64,000 nt of DNA from Salipaludibacillus neizhouensis (GCF_002886185.1 NZ_KZ614147.1:1213187-1277186), one strand, 5' to 3'. Shown: positions 17,588-26,545, counted from the first letter of the stretch. Numbers and translations: made by a program. Notes: generated from the letters alone by a model not told the origin.

Positions 17588-19999
17588 TCAATCAATATCT
17601 GCATTAATTGTTAAGACGCCACCAGTTAACTCAAACTCATTAACTCCTGTTTTTGCGTAAGCGTTAATTTGGTAAGATCCAGGTACTAGTGGCTCACCAT
17701 CAATTGTCATATCCCAGCTGAATCTGTGAACTCCTGGGGCAACATTTGTTGCTGAAGAAGGCTCAGCAAGTAGTTCACCTGTATTGGCGTTTCTAATACG
17801 AAGGTTGAACACTTCTGCTCCACCTGGCACATTGACAGTACCTACCAAGTCACTGCCGGAAAGTCCAAGATCTAATCCAGAAAGCATAGGATAATCAGGC
17901 TCTTGTACGAAAAGAATCGTTGGTACTTCCACGGTTTGATCGCCGTTACTTAAAAGGAGAGTCCCTTCATAGTAACCAGGTTCAAGATTACTTGTATCGA
18001 CTTGAACATCAAAGTTGATGTCTTGCGTTTTGCCCGGTTGTACATATAAATTCTTACTCGTTTGCACTTTAATTCCTTCGTGTCCTGTGAATTCAAGAGA
18101 ATAATTCTTACGTTCATTAGATAGATTATTGATTGTGAAGCTTTGACGTTGTACTTCTTTTCCACTGTCTTTTGTGAAGACTCCAAAAGAGTGACTGCCA
18201 GGTGTGACAAGTGTATCTGTTTGGATAGCATCAAGAACACGGATGCTACCTGCACCCTGGCTGTTATGTGGATACAGGGTTCCATCTTTATCATAAACAC
18301 TTTCAGCGGTATTCATTAACGCAGCTTTTACAAAATCTACACTCCAATCTGGATTTGCATCTAAAACTAGTGCTGCTGCACCAGCAACGTGTGGAGCTGA
18401 CATGCTAGTCCCTTGCATTGAAGCATAACCGTGCGGATTGGCAGGGTCATGAGTAGGAACTGTACTTACTATCGCAACACCAGGTGCGGATACATCCGGT
18501 TTAATCATCCATGTGTCCATTACAGGGCCACGGGATGAGAAGTCAGCAATTGTTTCATCGACTTCTTGATCAAATGCAATGTCAAACGTTATCGTGTTAT
18601 GTCCAGCTTCTAGTTCGGCTAAAAGTTTTTCTCCGTCTTCTAATGTCGTCATAATTGTAGGGACAGCCAATCCAGGTACTTCGGGTTGTGCACCAGCAAC
18701 GTTATTATAAATAACGGCACCAATAGCGCCTGCATTTGCAGCATTGATAGCTTTATTAACAAAAGCATAGTTACCACGTTGCATGAAAGCGATTTTCCCT
18801 TCAAGGTCTTTCCCTTCAAAGTCTTCCGCTGTACCGGCAAGTCCAACATCGACTAATTCAAATTCCTCTTCATTTAAAGCTAGTAACTCCTCGTCACTAG
18901 GGAAGCCCATGACTTTTGCCGAAGGATATTCTACCCCGTCTGAAGTAGAAATTGCAGCGCTATATAAGTTATAAGGAAGTTGAGTTGCCCCTACGGAAAT
19001 AGCTTCCCTGGATGTACCGGGTGAACCAACTGTCCAGTTAGTAGGACCACTGTTTCCGTTTGAGGTAACGGTCACTACGCCATTAGCCATTGCGGTGTCT
19101 AAAGCAATACTTGTCGCATAGTCAGGATTATTTACGGTAGCGCCTAAAGATAGGTTCATCACGTCGGCACCATCTTCTACTGCTAATTCAATACCAGCAA
19201 TAACATGTTGAGTCGTACCACTTCCACCAGGTCCGAGTACTCGATACGCAAGTAGTGTTGCATCTGGAGCGACTCCCTTAATTGCTCCATTTGCTGCAAT
19301 AGTACCGGAGACGTGAGAACCGTGGTTCGTCGCATCCTCAGGATCGCCACCGGGTGGGGTTTCTTGTGGATCATTATCGTTATCTACAAAATCCCAGCCT
19401 TTGTAGTCGGCAAATGCATGCTCTAAGTCAGGATGTGTATGATCGGCACCAGTGTCAATAACAGCAACAGTGACACCGTCGCCAGTAAATCCAGCATCCC
19501 ATGCTTCATTTGAACCGATGAATGGCGCGCTGTCCATCATCATGGGACTAAATGATTCAGAATCGATAATTTCTTCTTTGTTGTCAAAATTCACTTCATA
19601 CGTTTCATTCGCATATACCGCTTTTACACCTGGTACAGCTAGTAAACTTAAAATCTTATTTTGAGCGATCTCTACAGAGAAACCAGAGAAAACGTAATCG
19701 TACTCTTGGTTCACCTTACCTGCACTATTCTTTACTTCGGTAATAACTTTCTCACGCATTTCTTTCAGATGGTTTTTCGATTGATATTTTCCTTTATGCT
19801 TTGCTTGCAAAATGGATTCTTCTTCTAATTCAACAATCACCGTGATAGGTTCTGAAGAGGATTCATTCACATTCAAATGCAAAGAAGCGAAAGTAGGCGT
19901 CTGGTTTGTTGTACTAGCAAAACCTAAACTACTGAAACTGGTAACTGATAATAAAATTATTAACACATAAATAGAAAGTAATTGTAGCTTTTGTCGCAT
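17588..19999 (-). CDS. vpr: Secreted subtilisin-family serine protease, Vpr type
   Basis: 803 residues, close to the size of B. subtilis Vpr. Signal peptide at about 1-28 (ending GFAS), an inhibitor I9 propeptide at about 50-135, and a peptidase S8 domain with the triad in VAVIDTGADHTHPD (Asp182), NHGSHVSG (His226) and GTSMSAPHVAG (Ser532). A protease-associated (PA) domain is inserted at about 365-470 (GKIAFMQRGNYAFVNKAINAANAGAIGAVIYNN), and Fn3-like beta domains follow. It is a secreted broad-specificity protease that matures by propeptide cleavage. A GGGGGAG ribosome site precedes the ATG. It is a single-gene unit with its own terminator. Confidence 0.93.
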   Translation of the reverse strand: MRQKLQLLSIYVLIILLSVTSFSSLGFASTTNQTPTFASLHLNVNESSSEPITVIVELEEESILQAKHKGKYQSKNHLKEMREKVITEVKNSAGKVNQEYDYVFSGFSVEIAQNKILSLLAVPGVKAVYANETYEVNFDNKEEIIDSESFSPMMMDSAPFIGSNEAWDAGFTGDGVTVAVIDTGADHTHPDLEHAFADYKGWDFVDNDNDPQETPPGGDPEDATNHGSHVSGTIAANGAIKGVAPDATLLAYRVLGPGGSGTTQHVIAGIELAVEDGADVMNLSLGATVNNPDYATSIALDTAMANGVVTVTSNGNSGPTNWTVGSPGTSREAISVGATQLPYNLYSAAISTSDGVEYPSAKVMGFPSDEELLALNEEEFELVDVGLAGTAEDFEGKDLEGKIAFMQRGNYAFVNKAINAANAGAIGAVIYNNVAGAQPEVPGLAVPTIMTTLEDGEKLLAELEAGHNTITFDIAFDQEVDETIADFSSRGPVMDTWMIKPDVSAPGVAIVSTVPTHDPANPHGYASMQGTSMSAPHVAGAAALVLDANPDWSVDFVKAALMNTAESVYDKDGTLYPHNSQGAGSIRVLDAIQTDTLVTPGSHSFGVFTKDSGKEVQRQSFTINNLSNERKNYSLEFTGHEGIKVQTSKNLYVQPGKTQDINFDVQVDTSNLEPGYYEGTLLLSNGDQTVEVPTILFVQEPDYPMLSGLDLGLSGSDLVGTVNVPGGAEVFNLRIRNANTGELLAEPSSATNVAPGVHRFSWDMTIDGEPLVPGSYQINAYAKTGVNEFELTGGVLTINADID

Positions 20000-20786
20000 G
20001 TAAGTTCTCCCCCTTTACGTTTTTATCATCACTAAAGATAGAGAATTATCCCTCATCCACCTCCTGATTGATCTTTCTATCTCAATACTTAGAATTTTAC
20101 AACTTTATTTAATATATTCCTATAAATTATGCAGAAATAAGTACATACTCCCGAGCGATATATGTTTATATAGAAAAAAATGAAATATAGGGAAAAGACT
20201 CAAAAGTATCCTGACTTATATATATATAAATAAAAAATTGAAAAGTTGGGTAATATTGCTAAAATTAGGGCTTAAATTGTTATTATTAGTAATTCAAGCA
20301 AAATAAGTTTTGCAAAATAATGATAAAAACTTAGGTTAAATTAACTAGGTTAAAAGTATTTATTTAGTGTAAATAGTTGTGGAATTTAGTTAAAATAATT
20401 TTTAATGAGGGGTAATTTTGGGGGGGAATGGCATAAAATTATTTTGAAGGAAACATTTATGGATCTTAGTGTACGACAAGAGTACCTGCGGCCAGATTAA
20501 TACAATAAAAATAGACCGTCATTTATAGATAATGTAGAGATCGGCTCTAGAAATAAAGCAATAATTAAAGTCATTATTAAACTAACTGCAGGCTTAGATA
20601 TACTGTTGGTGAAAAGGGGGCGGAACCAAATAAACATATCATCAGCAGAAAAATTGTGATCTCGTTCAGGGTTATTATTTTTGTCGACCTGTGTCAGCTG
20701 AAAAATTTGTTCTTACATATATTGGCGAAAAAGGATTATAATCATGGATGAAAAGAATAAGAAAAGGCTCTTTCAGTTAGGAGCAA
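20000..20786. other. Long AT-rich intergenic region
   Basis: Very AT-rich sequence between the divergent protease gene and the flagellar cluster. It must hold the protease promoter near its left end. I see no gene with a ribosome site before the small frame at 20787. Confidence 0.5.
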
Positions 20787-20897
20787 ATGAAAATGTACGA
20801 TCTAGTCGAAATAATACTAAAACGTATGAAGGTTTTGGCAGATGTGACAGCCGATGCTCAAATTTTGCTGCAAGAAGAAATGAAATGCAGTGAATAA
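20787..20897 (+). CDS. Possible 36-residue small protein upstream of fliD
   Basis: ATG 20787 is preceded by TAGGAG with ideal spacing. The translation MKMYDLVEIILKRMKVLAD continues to TADAQILLQEEMKCSE and stop: an amphipathic helix-like peptide with no membrane segment. A competing frame from ATG 20744 lacks a ribosome site. A terminator-like hairpin lies 130 bases downstream, so a short transcript is possible. I do not recognise it; it could be noise. Confidence 0.4.
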   Translation: MKMYDLVEIILKRMKVLADVTADAQILLQEEMKCSE

Positions 20898-20967
20898 GGA
20901 ATTGAAGGACCTAAATTGAAAAGTTCAAAGAGAGCATCACTAAAATTCATTTAATAATATAAAACTC

Positions 20968-20994
20968 TAAACAATTGGTCCTTAAAGTCGATAT
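20968..20994 (+). promoter_or_regulatory. Sigma-D-like promoter upstream of fliD copy 1
   Basis: TAAA, 15 bases, GTCGATAT: one base away from the B. subtilis sigma-D consensus TAAA-N15-GCCGATAT. It lies 138 bases before the first fliD gene. Confidence 0.65.
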
Positions 20995-21031
20995 AACTAG
21001 TAGAGAATAGATGTTAGAAGACTAAAAACAG

Positions 21032-21066
21032 AAAAAAGTGGAAAGATCTAACGCTTTTTTGTTTTT
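21032..21066 (+). terminator. Terminator-like hairpin in the fliD leader
   Basis: AAAAAAGTG pairs with CGCTTTTTT (one T-G pair) around an 11-base loop, followed by GTTTTTT. It stands between the sigma-D-like promoter and fliD copy 1, so it either ends the upstream small unit or partly attenuates fliD transcription. Confidence 0.55.
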
Positions 21067-21131
21067 TAATTAGATGGAGAAACTCACTTTGTAGGATTCT
21101 TCGTTTTTAAAATAGGAAAAGGGGTTTTTTG

Positions 21132-22640
21132 ATGAGACTTTCAGGTTTTGCTTCGGGTATGGATATCAATCAGATGGTAAAGGATTTGATGAAGGCAGAG
21201 AGACAACCAATGCAGAAGATGGAGCAGGATCAAAAAGAATTGATTCTGAAAATGGGTGAGTATAGAGAAGTAAACCGGGAGTTTCTGGAGTTTAGGAACA
21301 ATACGTTTGATACCATTATGCGAAGAGCGAATATGGATGCAAAACAAGTGAGTAGTTCGAATGAAGCGTTGGTCAGCGGGACTGCTTCAGCTGGTGCTTC
21401 TAATGGGACGTATACGATTTCGAATGTATCGCAGCTTGCAACTGCTGAGTATCATTCTAGCAGTCAAGGAATTATTAATAGCGATGGTGCTCAAGTAGAT
21501 CCTAATGCTAGCTTATTGGACCAATTCGGAAAAAATTCCGTAGGATTTTCGATCACGACTTATGATAAGGCGGGGGCGGCAGTAACTAACTCTTTTTCCT
21601 TTGACGGTGCAGATACCTTAAATGGTGTATTAAGTGAGATTAACAATTCTGAATTGGGTGTTCAAGCTTTTTTTGATGAGCATAGTGGGAAAATTTCTAT
21701 GTCTAGAACAGAAGTCGGTGTCTATAACGAAGGTGGAAATGAGATAGAATTTACGGGTGCCTTCTTAACGGATACATTGCACATGACAGGCACACCTGAT
21801 AATACTGCTCAAAATGCTGTTTTTACTATGAATGGTTTAACAACCGAACGTCAAAGCAATGATTTTGATATAAATGGACTGAACATCTCACTGAAAAGTG
21901 AGACTACAGAATCTGTCTCATTAACTGTTTCTAATAACACGGATGATATTTTTGACACGGTAATGGGATTTGTCGATGATTACAATAAACTGATTGAAAT
22001 GGTAGGCGGTAAGGTGTCACAGGAATATCACCGTGATTATGCGCCACTTACGGATGAACAACGGGGGGATATGTCGGATTCAGAGATTGAGATGTGGGAA
22101 GAAAGAGCACATAGTGGTCTCGTTCGAAATGATAGAATTCTATCAGGAGCATTAACTCAGATGAGGCAGGATATATATGCTCCAGTAAATGGGGATGCTA
22201 ATCTTGCGTTCTCTCAAATTGCTGAACTTGGAATTACAACAACTAGTAATTATCAGGACCGTGGACGCTTGGAAGTTGATGAGACAAAACTGCGTGCAGC
22301 GATTGATCAAGATCCAGAGGCTGTTTTCCAAATGTTTGCTGCAGATGGTGAAACGCATGAGGAAAAAGGAATTGCTAGAAGAGTTCGCGAAACACTTAAC
22401 GATCAAATGCAGGTTATATCAAGACGAGCTGGTGGTTCTGATGCAGCATCCAACCAATCTTTTACAATGGGGCGAGAAATTGATCAGGCCAGTGATCGTA
22501 TTACTAATTTTGAACGACGTATGCAACAAGTAGAGGATCGTTACTGGTCGCAATTTACTGCAATGGAACAAGCGATGGCTCAGGCGAATGCCCAAGCGGA
22601 ACAATTAATGTCCTTTACTGGTGGCGGACAAATGATGTAA
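21132..22640 (+). CDS. fliD: Flagellar filament cap protein FliD, copy 1
   Basis: 502 residues from ATG 21132 with AAAAGGGG ahead of it. It starts with the family hallmark MRLSGFASGMDINQMVKDLMKAER, has the central D2-D3 region, the NGLNISLKS strand and VMGFVDDYNKLIEMV helix, and ends with the conserved coiled C-terminus (RITNFERRMQQVEDRYWSQFTAMEQAMAQ). FliD caps the growing filament and is exported through the flagellar apparatus with help from FliT. A second, longer fliD gene follows 236 bases downstream, and both have their own sigma-D-like promoter. Which copy caps the filament, or whether they differ in adhesion or antigenic domains, cannot be told. Confidence 0.93.
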   Translation: MRLSGFASGMDINQMVKDLMKAERQPMQKMEQDQKELILKMGEYREVNREFLEFRNNTFDTIMRRANMDAKQVSSSNEALVSGTASAGASNGTYTISNVSQLATAEYHSSSQGIINSDGAQVDPNASLLDQFGKNSVGFSITTYDKAGAAVTNSFSFDGADTLNGVLSEINNSELGVQAFFDEHSGKISMSRTEVGVYNEGGNEIEFTGAFLTDTLHMTGTPDNTAQNAVFTMNGLTTERQSNDFDINGLNISLKSETTESVSLTVSNNTDDIFDTVMGFVDDYNKLIEMVGGKVSQEYHRDYAPLTDEQRGDMSDSEIEMWEERAHSGLVRNDRILSGALTQMRQDIYAPVNGDANLAFSQIAELGITTTSNYQDRGRLEVDETKLRAAIDQDPEAVFQMFAADGETHEEKGIARRVRETLNDQMQVISRRAGGSDAASNQSFTMGREIDQASDRITNFERRMQQVEDRYWSQFTAMEQAMAQANAQAEQLMSFTGGGQMM

Positions 22641-22668
22641 GTTTAAAGTGGGAAATGGTGATCAACAC

Positions 22669-22697
22669 AATTAATTTGTGTTTGGTTGCCTTTTTTT
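22669..22697 (+). terminator. Terminator after fliD copy 1
   Basis: AACACAA/TTGTGTT stem with a 5-base loop, then TTGGTTGCC and a run of seven T. Weak stem but correct position. Confidence 0.5.
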
Positions 22698-22713
22698 ATT
22701 TACCAAATTATGG

Positions 22714-22726
22714 CGGGTCTGACCCC
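22714..22726. repeat. GGGTCTGACCCC palindrome
   Basis: GGGTC-T-GACCC palindrome. A related GGGGTCAGTCCCC stands at 24735-24747 after the second fliD. Such short palindromes resemble REP-type dispersed sequences of bacilli. Confidence 0.4.
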
Positions 22727-22764
22727 TTTAGGACCTTATCCTAATAATATTGTGTGATTGGTAT

Positions 22765-22791
22765 TAACAAATAAGCTTGAGTATCCGATAT
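22765..22791 (+). promoter_or_regulatory. Sigma-D-like promoter upstream of fliD copy 2
   Basis: TAAC, 15 bases, TCCGATAT: two deviations from TAAA-N15-GCCGATAT. It lies 86 bases before the start of the second fliD gene. Confidence 0.55.
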
Positions 22792-22876
22792 ATCTAATAG
22801 ATGAGAAGTAAAAGTAAGAAAAAGTTTAGAATGAAACTGAATATACAATAGAATATAGGACGAGGAGTGTTGGAAG

Positions 22877-24715
22877 TTGAGACTTTCAGGCTTTGCCACA
22901 GGTATGGATATTAATCAGATGGTGCAGGATTTAATGCGTGCGGAACGTATGCCAATGGATCGGTTGAAACAAGATAAACAAGTTATTGAATGGCGTATGG
23001 CAGAATACCGGTCTGTTAACTTGAAATTAGATCAGTTTCGGACGAATATTTTTGATACGGTGTTAAGAAGATCTAATATGATGAGTAATAAAGCATCGAG
23101 TTCTAATTCTTCTCTTGTAACAGCCACAGCTACTTCTTCGGCTAGTGCAGGAACATTGAGGATTAGTGAGGTATCGCAGCTAGCTAATGCAGCTTCAAAT
23201 GCTAGTAGTACAGCAATTACGGATGGAACAAAAATTGATGCTACGAAATCATTTAAGGATCAAGCTTTTGGTGATAATACAGTTTGGACGCAAGGAATAG
23301 TTAATCGCGAAGTAGTAACTGTTTCTGAAAAAACTTCAACGATTTCATTAACTCAAGAGCTTGGAAATGCTGATTCCGTTGTGGTGAAGGTGAATGGAGC
23401 TTCCTTTAAAGTAGTGGAAACATTTAGTGAGGATGCGACTATTCGTGCGACTGAAGTAATGAGAGATGATGCTAATAAAGCACTCGTATTCGGTAAGGAA
23501 CTAGCTAAAGATCAAAAAGTGGAAGTTACTGCTTTCTCAGCAAGTGCAACCGGGGAAGATTTTTATTCTGAAACTAGCATAACAGCCTTTAATGCTAAGG
23601 GAGAAAAAGTCACAGATAAGTTTGTATTTACAAGTGATCAAACGATGAATGATGTAATTAAACAGATGAATGCGTCTCCTACAGGTGTTAATGTCTTTTA
23701 TGATGAGCATTCTGATAAACTGTCTGTCATTAGAAAGGAAACCGGACAATTTAATACAGATCAAGTATGGGGAACAGATCCTAAAGAGTTTAATAGTGAA
23801 ATGATGTTTACTGGTGATTTGTTTCAAAATGGATTTCAATTAGATTCATCCAATGATACAGGTAATGAAATTGGGGGACAGAATGCTAGTTTTACGATCA
23901 ATGGATTAACCACAGAACGTCAATCCAACACATTTACTATAAACGGTGTTTCTATTAGTCTTCAAGGTACTTTTACAGAGAACCAAGCAGTCACGCTGAA
24001 TACATCAACAAACGTCGATTCTATCATGGACACTATAAAAGGTTTTGTTAAGGAATATAATGAATTATTAGAACTGGTCAACGGAAAAATCAAAGAAGAT
24101 GTTCATCGTGATTTCCGTCCTCTTTCAGAAGAACAACGCAAGGAAATGTCCGATACTGAAATAGAGCGTTGGGAAGAAAAAGCAATGAGTGGAATGCTTC
24201 GAAATGATCAAACGCTTCGAAATGGATTTACAAAGTTTCGTACAGATATGTATGCTCCTGTATCGATGGGATTTGACGGTGCATTTAATCAACTCACGGA
24301 AATAGGAATAAAAACTACGAGTAACTATAGAGAAGGCGGAAAACTGGAGATTAATGAAGACAAGCTTCGTGCAGCGATCGAACAAGATCCGGAGTCGGTC
24401 TATCAGTTATTTGCTGCTGATGGTACTACGAGTGCTGAAAAAGGACTGGCACGTAGAATTCGAGACAGTGCTAATGGTTTAATCGAGCAGATTTCTCAAC
24501 GAGCAGGTGGATTAAAAGGTCGTAGTTCAAATCATCAATTTACTCTTGGACGAGAAATGACGCGTATCGAAGACAGACTTACTAATTTCGAGCGTCGATT
24601 GCAGCAAGTGGAAAATAGATATTGGGCACAATTCACAGCCATGGAAAAAGCCGTCGCACAATCAAATTCTCAGGGTGAGGCATTGTTTGCGCAAATGTTC
24701 GGTGGACAGCAATAA
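22877..24715 (+). CDS. fliD: Flagellar filament cap protein FliD, copy 2
   Basis: 612 residues, starting at TTG 22877 with GAGGAG at 22862-22867; the start is fixed by alignment of RLSGFATGMDINQMVQDLMRAER with copy 1. The N-terminal helix region, the NGLTTERQSN segment, the DIxRWEEKAMSGMLRND region and the C-terminal coiled coil (RLTNFERRLQQVENRYWAQFTAMEKAVAQ) parallel copy 1 closely, so the two arose by tandem duplication. Copy 2 has about 110 extra residues, mainly between positions 130 and 235 (VTVSEKTSTISLTQELGNADSVV and following), that is, in the outward-facing D2/D3 part. This suggests a changed surface rather than a changed assembly function. Confidence 0.93.
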   Translation: MRLSGFATGMDINQMVQDLMRAERMPMDRLKQDKQVIEWRMAEYRSVNLKLDQFRTNIFDTVLRRSNMMSNKASSSNSSLVTATATSSASAGTLRISEVSQLANAASNASSTAITDGTKIDATKSFKDQAFGDNTVWTQGIVNREVVTVSEKTSTISLTQELGNADSVVVKVNGASFKVVETFSEDATIRATEVMRDDANKALVFGKELAKDQKVEVTAFSASATGEDFYSETSITAFNAKGEKVTDKFVFTSDQTMNDVIKQMNASPTGVNVFYDEHSDKLSVIRKETGQFNTDQVWGTDPKEFNSEMMFTGDLFQNGFQLDSSNDTGNEIGGQNASFTINGLTTERQSNTFTINGVSISLQGTFTENQAVTLNTSTNVDSIMDTIKGFVKEYNELLELVNGKIKEDVHRDFRPLSEEQRKEMSDTEIERWEEKAMSGMLRNDQTLRNGFTKFRTDMYAPVSMGFDGAFNQLTEIGIKTTSNYREGGKLEINEDKLRAAIEQDPESVYQLFAADGTTSAEKGLARRIRDSANGLIEQISQRAGGLKGRSSNHQFTLGREMTRIEDRLTNFERRLQQVENRYWAQFTAMEKAVAQSNSQGEALFAQMFGGQQ

Positions 24716-24730
24716 CTAAAGAGTTGAAGC

Positions 24731-24840
24731 GAAAGGGGTCAGTCCCCTCCCCAGTAGCACCTACACGTAATTCATAGGTGCTACTGGGGGTGGCCGAAAG
24801 CTCACGCTGTATTTAATAAAAGACACTACGCGTTTTTCTT
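24731..24840. repeat. Structured repeat, copy A (apical hairpin plus tail)
   Basis: CCCCAGTAGCACCTA at 24749-24763 pairs with TAGGTGCTACTGGGG at 24775-24789 (15 bases). The conserved tail follows: GTGGCCGAAAGCTCACGCTG, then TATTTAATAAAAGAC and CGTTTTTCTT. The left long-stem arm of copies B-D is missing. Confidence 0.75.
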
Positions 24841-24859
24841 AGAAGATTGGAGGCTGAGT

Positions 24860-25210
24860 ATGTCAGCTATCACGGAGTTACACACAGTTACAAAGGCCCT
24901 GTACGGTCATCTGCAGCAGACGATGCCCAAGGATGAAGGGCGAGAGGAATACATTGAAGTTATTGAGAATTATCTTGGTGAACGCCAGCCTTTAATGGAT
25001 AAAGTATCTCAACCTTCAGGAGCGGAAGAAGAGTTTGCGAATGATATCGTCAAAATGAATAAAGAAATCAATTTGAAAATGGTTGCAATTCAAGCTGAAA
25101 TTAGAATGGATTTAAATCGTTTAAAAATGCGTAAACAAACGGGAAAAAAATATGAAAACCCATATGACGGACCTACATCGGATGGAATATTTTTTGATTC
25201 TAAGAAATAA
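24860..25210 (+). CDS. FliT-like flagellar chaperone
   Basis: 116 residues, all-helical, start ATG 24860 with GGAGG at 24848-24852. The N-terminal half resembles FliT of bacilli (VTKALYGHLQQTMPKDEGREEYIEVIENYLGERQPLMDKV), a chaperone that holds FliD before export. The C-terminal part is basic then ends in a flexible NPYDGPTSDGIFFDSKK tail. It lies directly after the two fliD genes, which supports the assignment, although in B. subtilis fliT follows fliS. A structured repeat separates it from fliD. Confidence 0.75.
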   Translation: MSAITELHTVTKALYGHLQQTMPKDEGREEYIEVIENYLGERQPLMDKVSQPSGAEEEFANDIVKMNKEINLKMVAIQAEIRMDLNRLKMRKQTGKKYENPYDGPTSDGIFFDSKK

Positions 25211-25254
25211 TCAGTATTAGATTCGAAGTTTTCAGTTTTTTTCTAAAAAACACT

Positions 25255-25281
25255 TCAACAGTTAGTAGAAAGTACCGATAT
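25255..25281 (+). promoter_or_regulatory. Sigma-D-like promoter upstream of flaG
   Basis: TCAA, 15 bases, ACCGATAT; two mismatches to TAAA-N15-GCCGATAT. It is 39 bases before the flaG start. Confidence 0.6.
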
Positions 25282-25319
25282 ATAAATTAGGAAATAGGTC
25301 AAGAGTAGGAGTGATACAC

Positions 25320-25709
25320 ATGGAAGTGAATTCATTGGGCCGTTTTTCCGCAAATGAAACTACCTCTCAGGTACGATCTGAGCGAAGCCCTACGCAAAAC
25401 AGGGATAGTGTGGATGCACAAGGAAGTGTCGACACGTCATCTAGGCAAGCTGAGCATGAATCTCGAGTAAAGGGAAGAGAATGGTCGGTGAAAGAGTTGG
25501 ACAGTGCGATGGAAGCGATGAATGACCTCGTTTCCGTTAAAGGTACTTCTCTTAAGTTTGAACAACATGAAACACTGAATCGCACAATGGTTAAAGTCAT
25601 TGATAAGCAAACAGAAGAAGTAGTGAGAGAAATTCCACCCGAAAAGTTTTTGGATATGATTTCTTCGATGTTAGAGTTTGCCGGAATTATTATTGATGAG
25701 AAGGTTTGA
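25320..25709 (+). CDS. flaG: FlaG-family flagellar protein (YvyC)
   Basis: 129 residues from ATG 25320; the in-frame GTG at 25311 sits on the ribosome site (TAGGAG) and is rejected. The first 60 residues are polar and probably disordered. The C-terminal FlaG domain is clear: LKFEQHETLNRTMVKVIDKQTEEVVREIPPEKFLDM. FlaG proteins influence filament length and are part of the late flagellar class. It lies between the FliT-like gene and fliS and has its own terminator and a sigma-D-like promoter. Confidence 0.92.
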   Translation: MEVNSLGRFSANETTSQVRSERSPTQNRDSVDAQGSVDTSSRQAEHESRVKGREWSVKELDSAMEAMNDLVSVKGTSLKFEQHETLNRTMVKVIDKQTEEVVREIPPEKFLDMISSMLEFAGIIIDEKV

Positions 25710-25713
25710 TGAA

Positions 25714-25755
25714 AAAACAAAAGAACTCGATTCATTTTTCGGGTTCTTTTGTTTT
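25714..25755 (+). terminator. Terminator after flaG
   Basis: AAAACAAAAGAACTCG pairs with CGGGTTCTTTTGTTTT (one T-G pair), directly after the stop codon. Confidence 0.85.
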
Positions 25756-25760
25756 ATTAT

Positions 25761-25787
25761 TAAAAATAATGGAAGACATGCCGATAA
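25761..25787 (+). promoter_or_regulatory. Sigma-D promoter of fliS
   Basis: TAAA, exactly 15 bases, GCCGATAA: 11 of 12 consensus positions for sigma-D. It is just downstream of the flaG terminator and 108 bases before fliS. Confidence 0.8.
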
Positions 25788-25895
25788 TATACATGTAAGA
25801 GCATGAGGCATTTATCCTAGGAGATTTCCACGTTCACGATAGTGAAAATGTGTGTCTGTATTCAGATAAGGGATTCATAAGGGGAGTAGATAGTA

Positions 25896-26483
25896 ATGGC
25901 AGTAAACAATCCGTACGCGAAGTATAAACAATCATCCGTGGAGACAAAGTCCGCAGGCGAATTAACGTTAATGCTTTATGATGGTTGCTTGAAGTTTATT
26001 AAACGTGCTGAAAAAGCATTGAATGAAAAAAATATGGAAGAAAAGAATACGAATTTAATGAAAGCACAAAATATTATTCGTGAATTGATGGTAACACTAA
26101 ATACAGACGTTAATGTGAGTCAGAATATGATGCAAATGTATGATTTCATTATGTCAAAGCTTATTGAAGCTAATACAGGAAATGATCTTGAAGCATTAAG
26201 TCAAGCCGAGCAATTTGTTCTGGATTTTCGAGATACGTGGAAAGAAGTCATTAAAAAAGACCGTCAGAACAGACATGGTGGCGGAACAGCTTCAACTTCA
26301 ACGGAGCCTAAAATTAAAACAAAGCCTGCAGAGAATAAGGTCACACCGATTACAAAACAGGAGGAAGCACCTGCACCAACCCCAACCCCTAATCGAAAAC
26401 CGGCTCCGAATAACCCTTATGCAGCAGCGAAACGAGCAGCAACGGCAGCTGCCGGTTCAGCAGGGACCAGTTACCGAAAATAA
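25896..26483 (+). CDS. fliS: Flagellin export chaperone FliS with an extended C-terminal tail
   Basis: 195 residues against roughly 130 usual for FliS. Residues 1-125 are standard FliS: NNPYAKYKQSSVETKSAGELTLMLYDGCLKFIKRAE, then LNTDVNVSQNMMQMYDFIMSKLIEAN. FliS binds the flagellin C-terminus and prevents early polymerisation. The extra tail is Lys/Pro/Ala-rich (TKPAENKVTPI, APAPTPTPNRKPAP) and ends in NNPYAAAKRAATAAAGSAGTSYRK, which repeats the N-terminal NNPYA motif. The N-terminal motif is involved in flagellin binding in known FliS structures, so the copy may compete with or cap it; this is inference. It has a near-consensus sigma-D promoter and its own terminator. Confidence 0.93.
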   Translation: MAVNNPYAKYKQSSVETKSAGELTLMLYDGCLKFIKRAEKALNEKNMEEKNTNLMKAQNIIRELMVTLNTDVNVSQNMMQMYDFIMSKLIEANTGNDLEALSQAEQFVLDFRDTWKEVIKKDRQNRHGGGTASTSTEPKIKTKPAENKVTPITKQEEAPAPTPTPNRKPAPNNPYAAAKRAATAAAGSAGTSYRK

Positions 26484-26506
26484 TGAATGAAAACGAACAC
26501 TCTAAG

Positions 26507-26545
26507 AAAGCAACCGGACAAGCTTGGCTTCCGGTTGCTTTTTTG
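26507..26545 (+). terminator. Terminator after fliS
   Basis: AAAGCAACCGG pairs with CCGGTTGCTTT, followed by TTTT. Confidence 0.85.
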
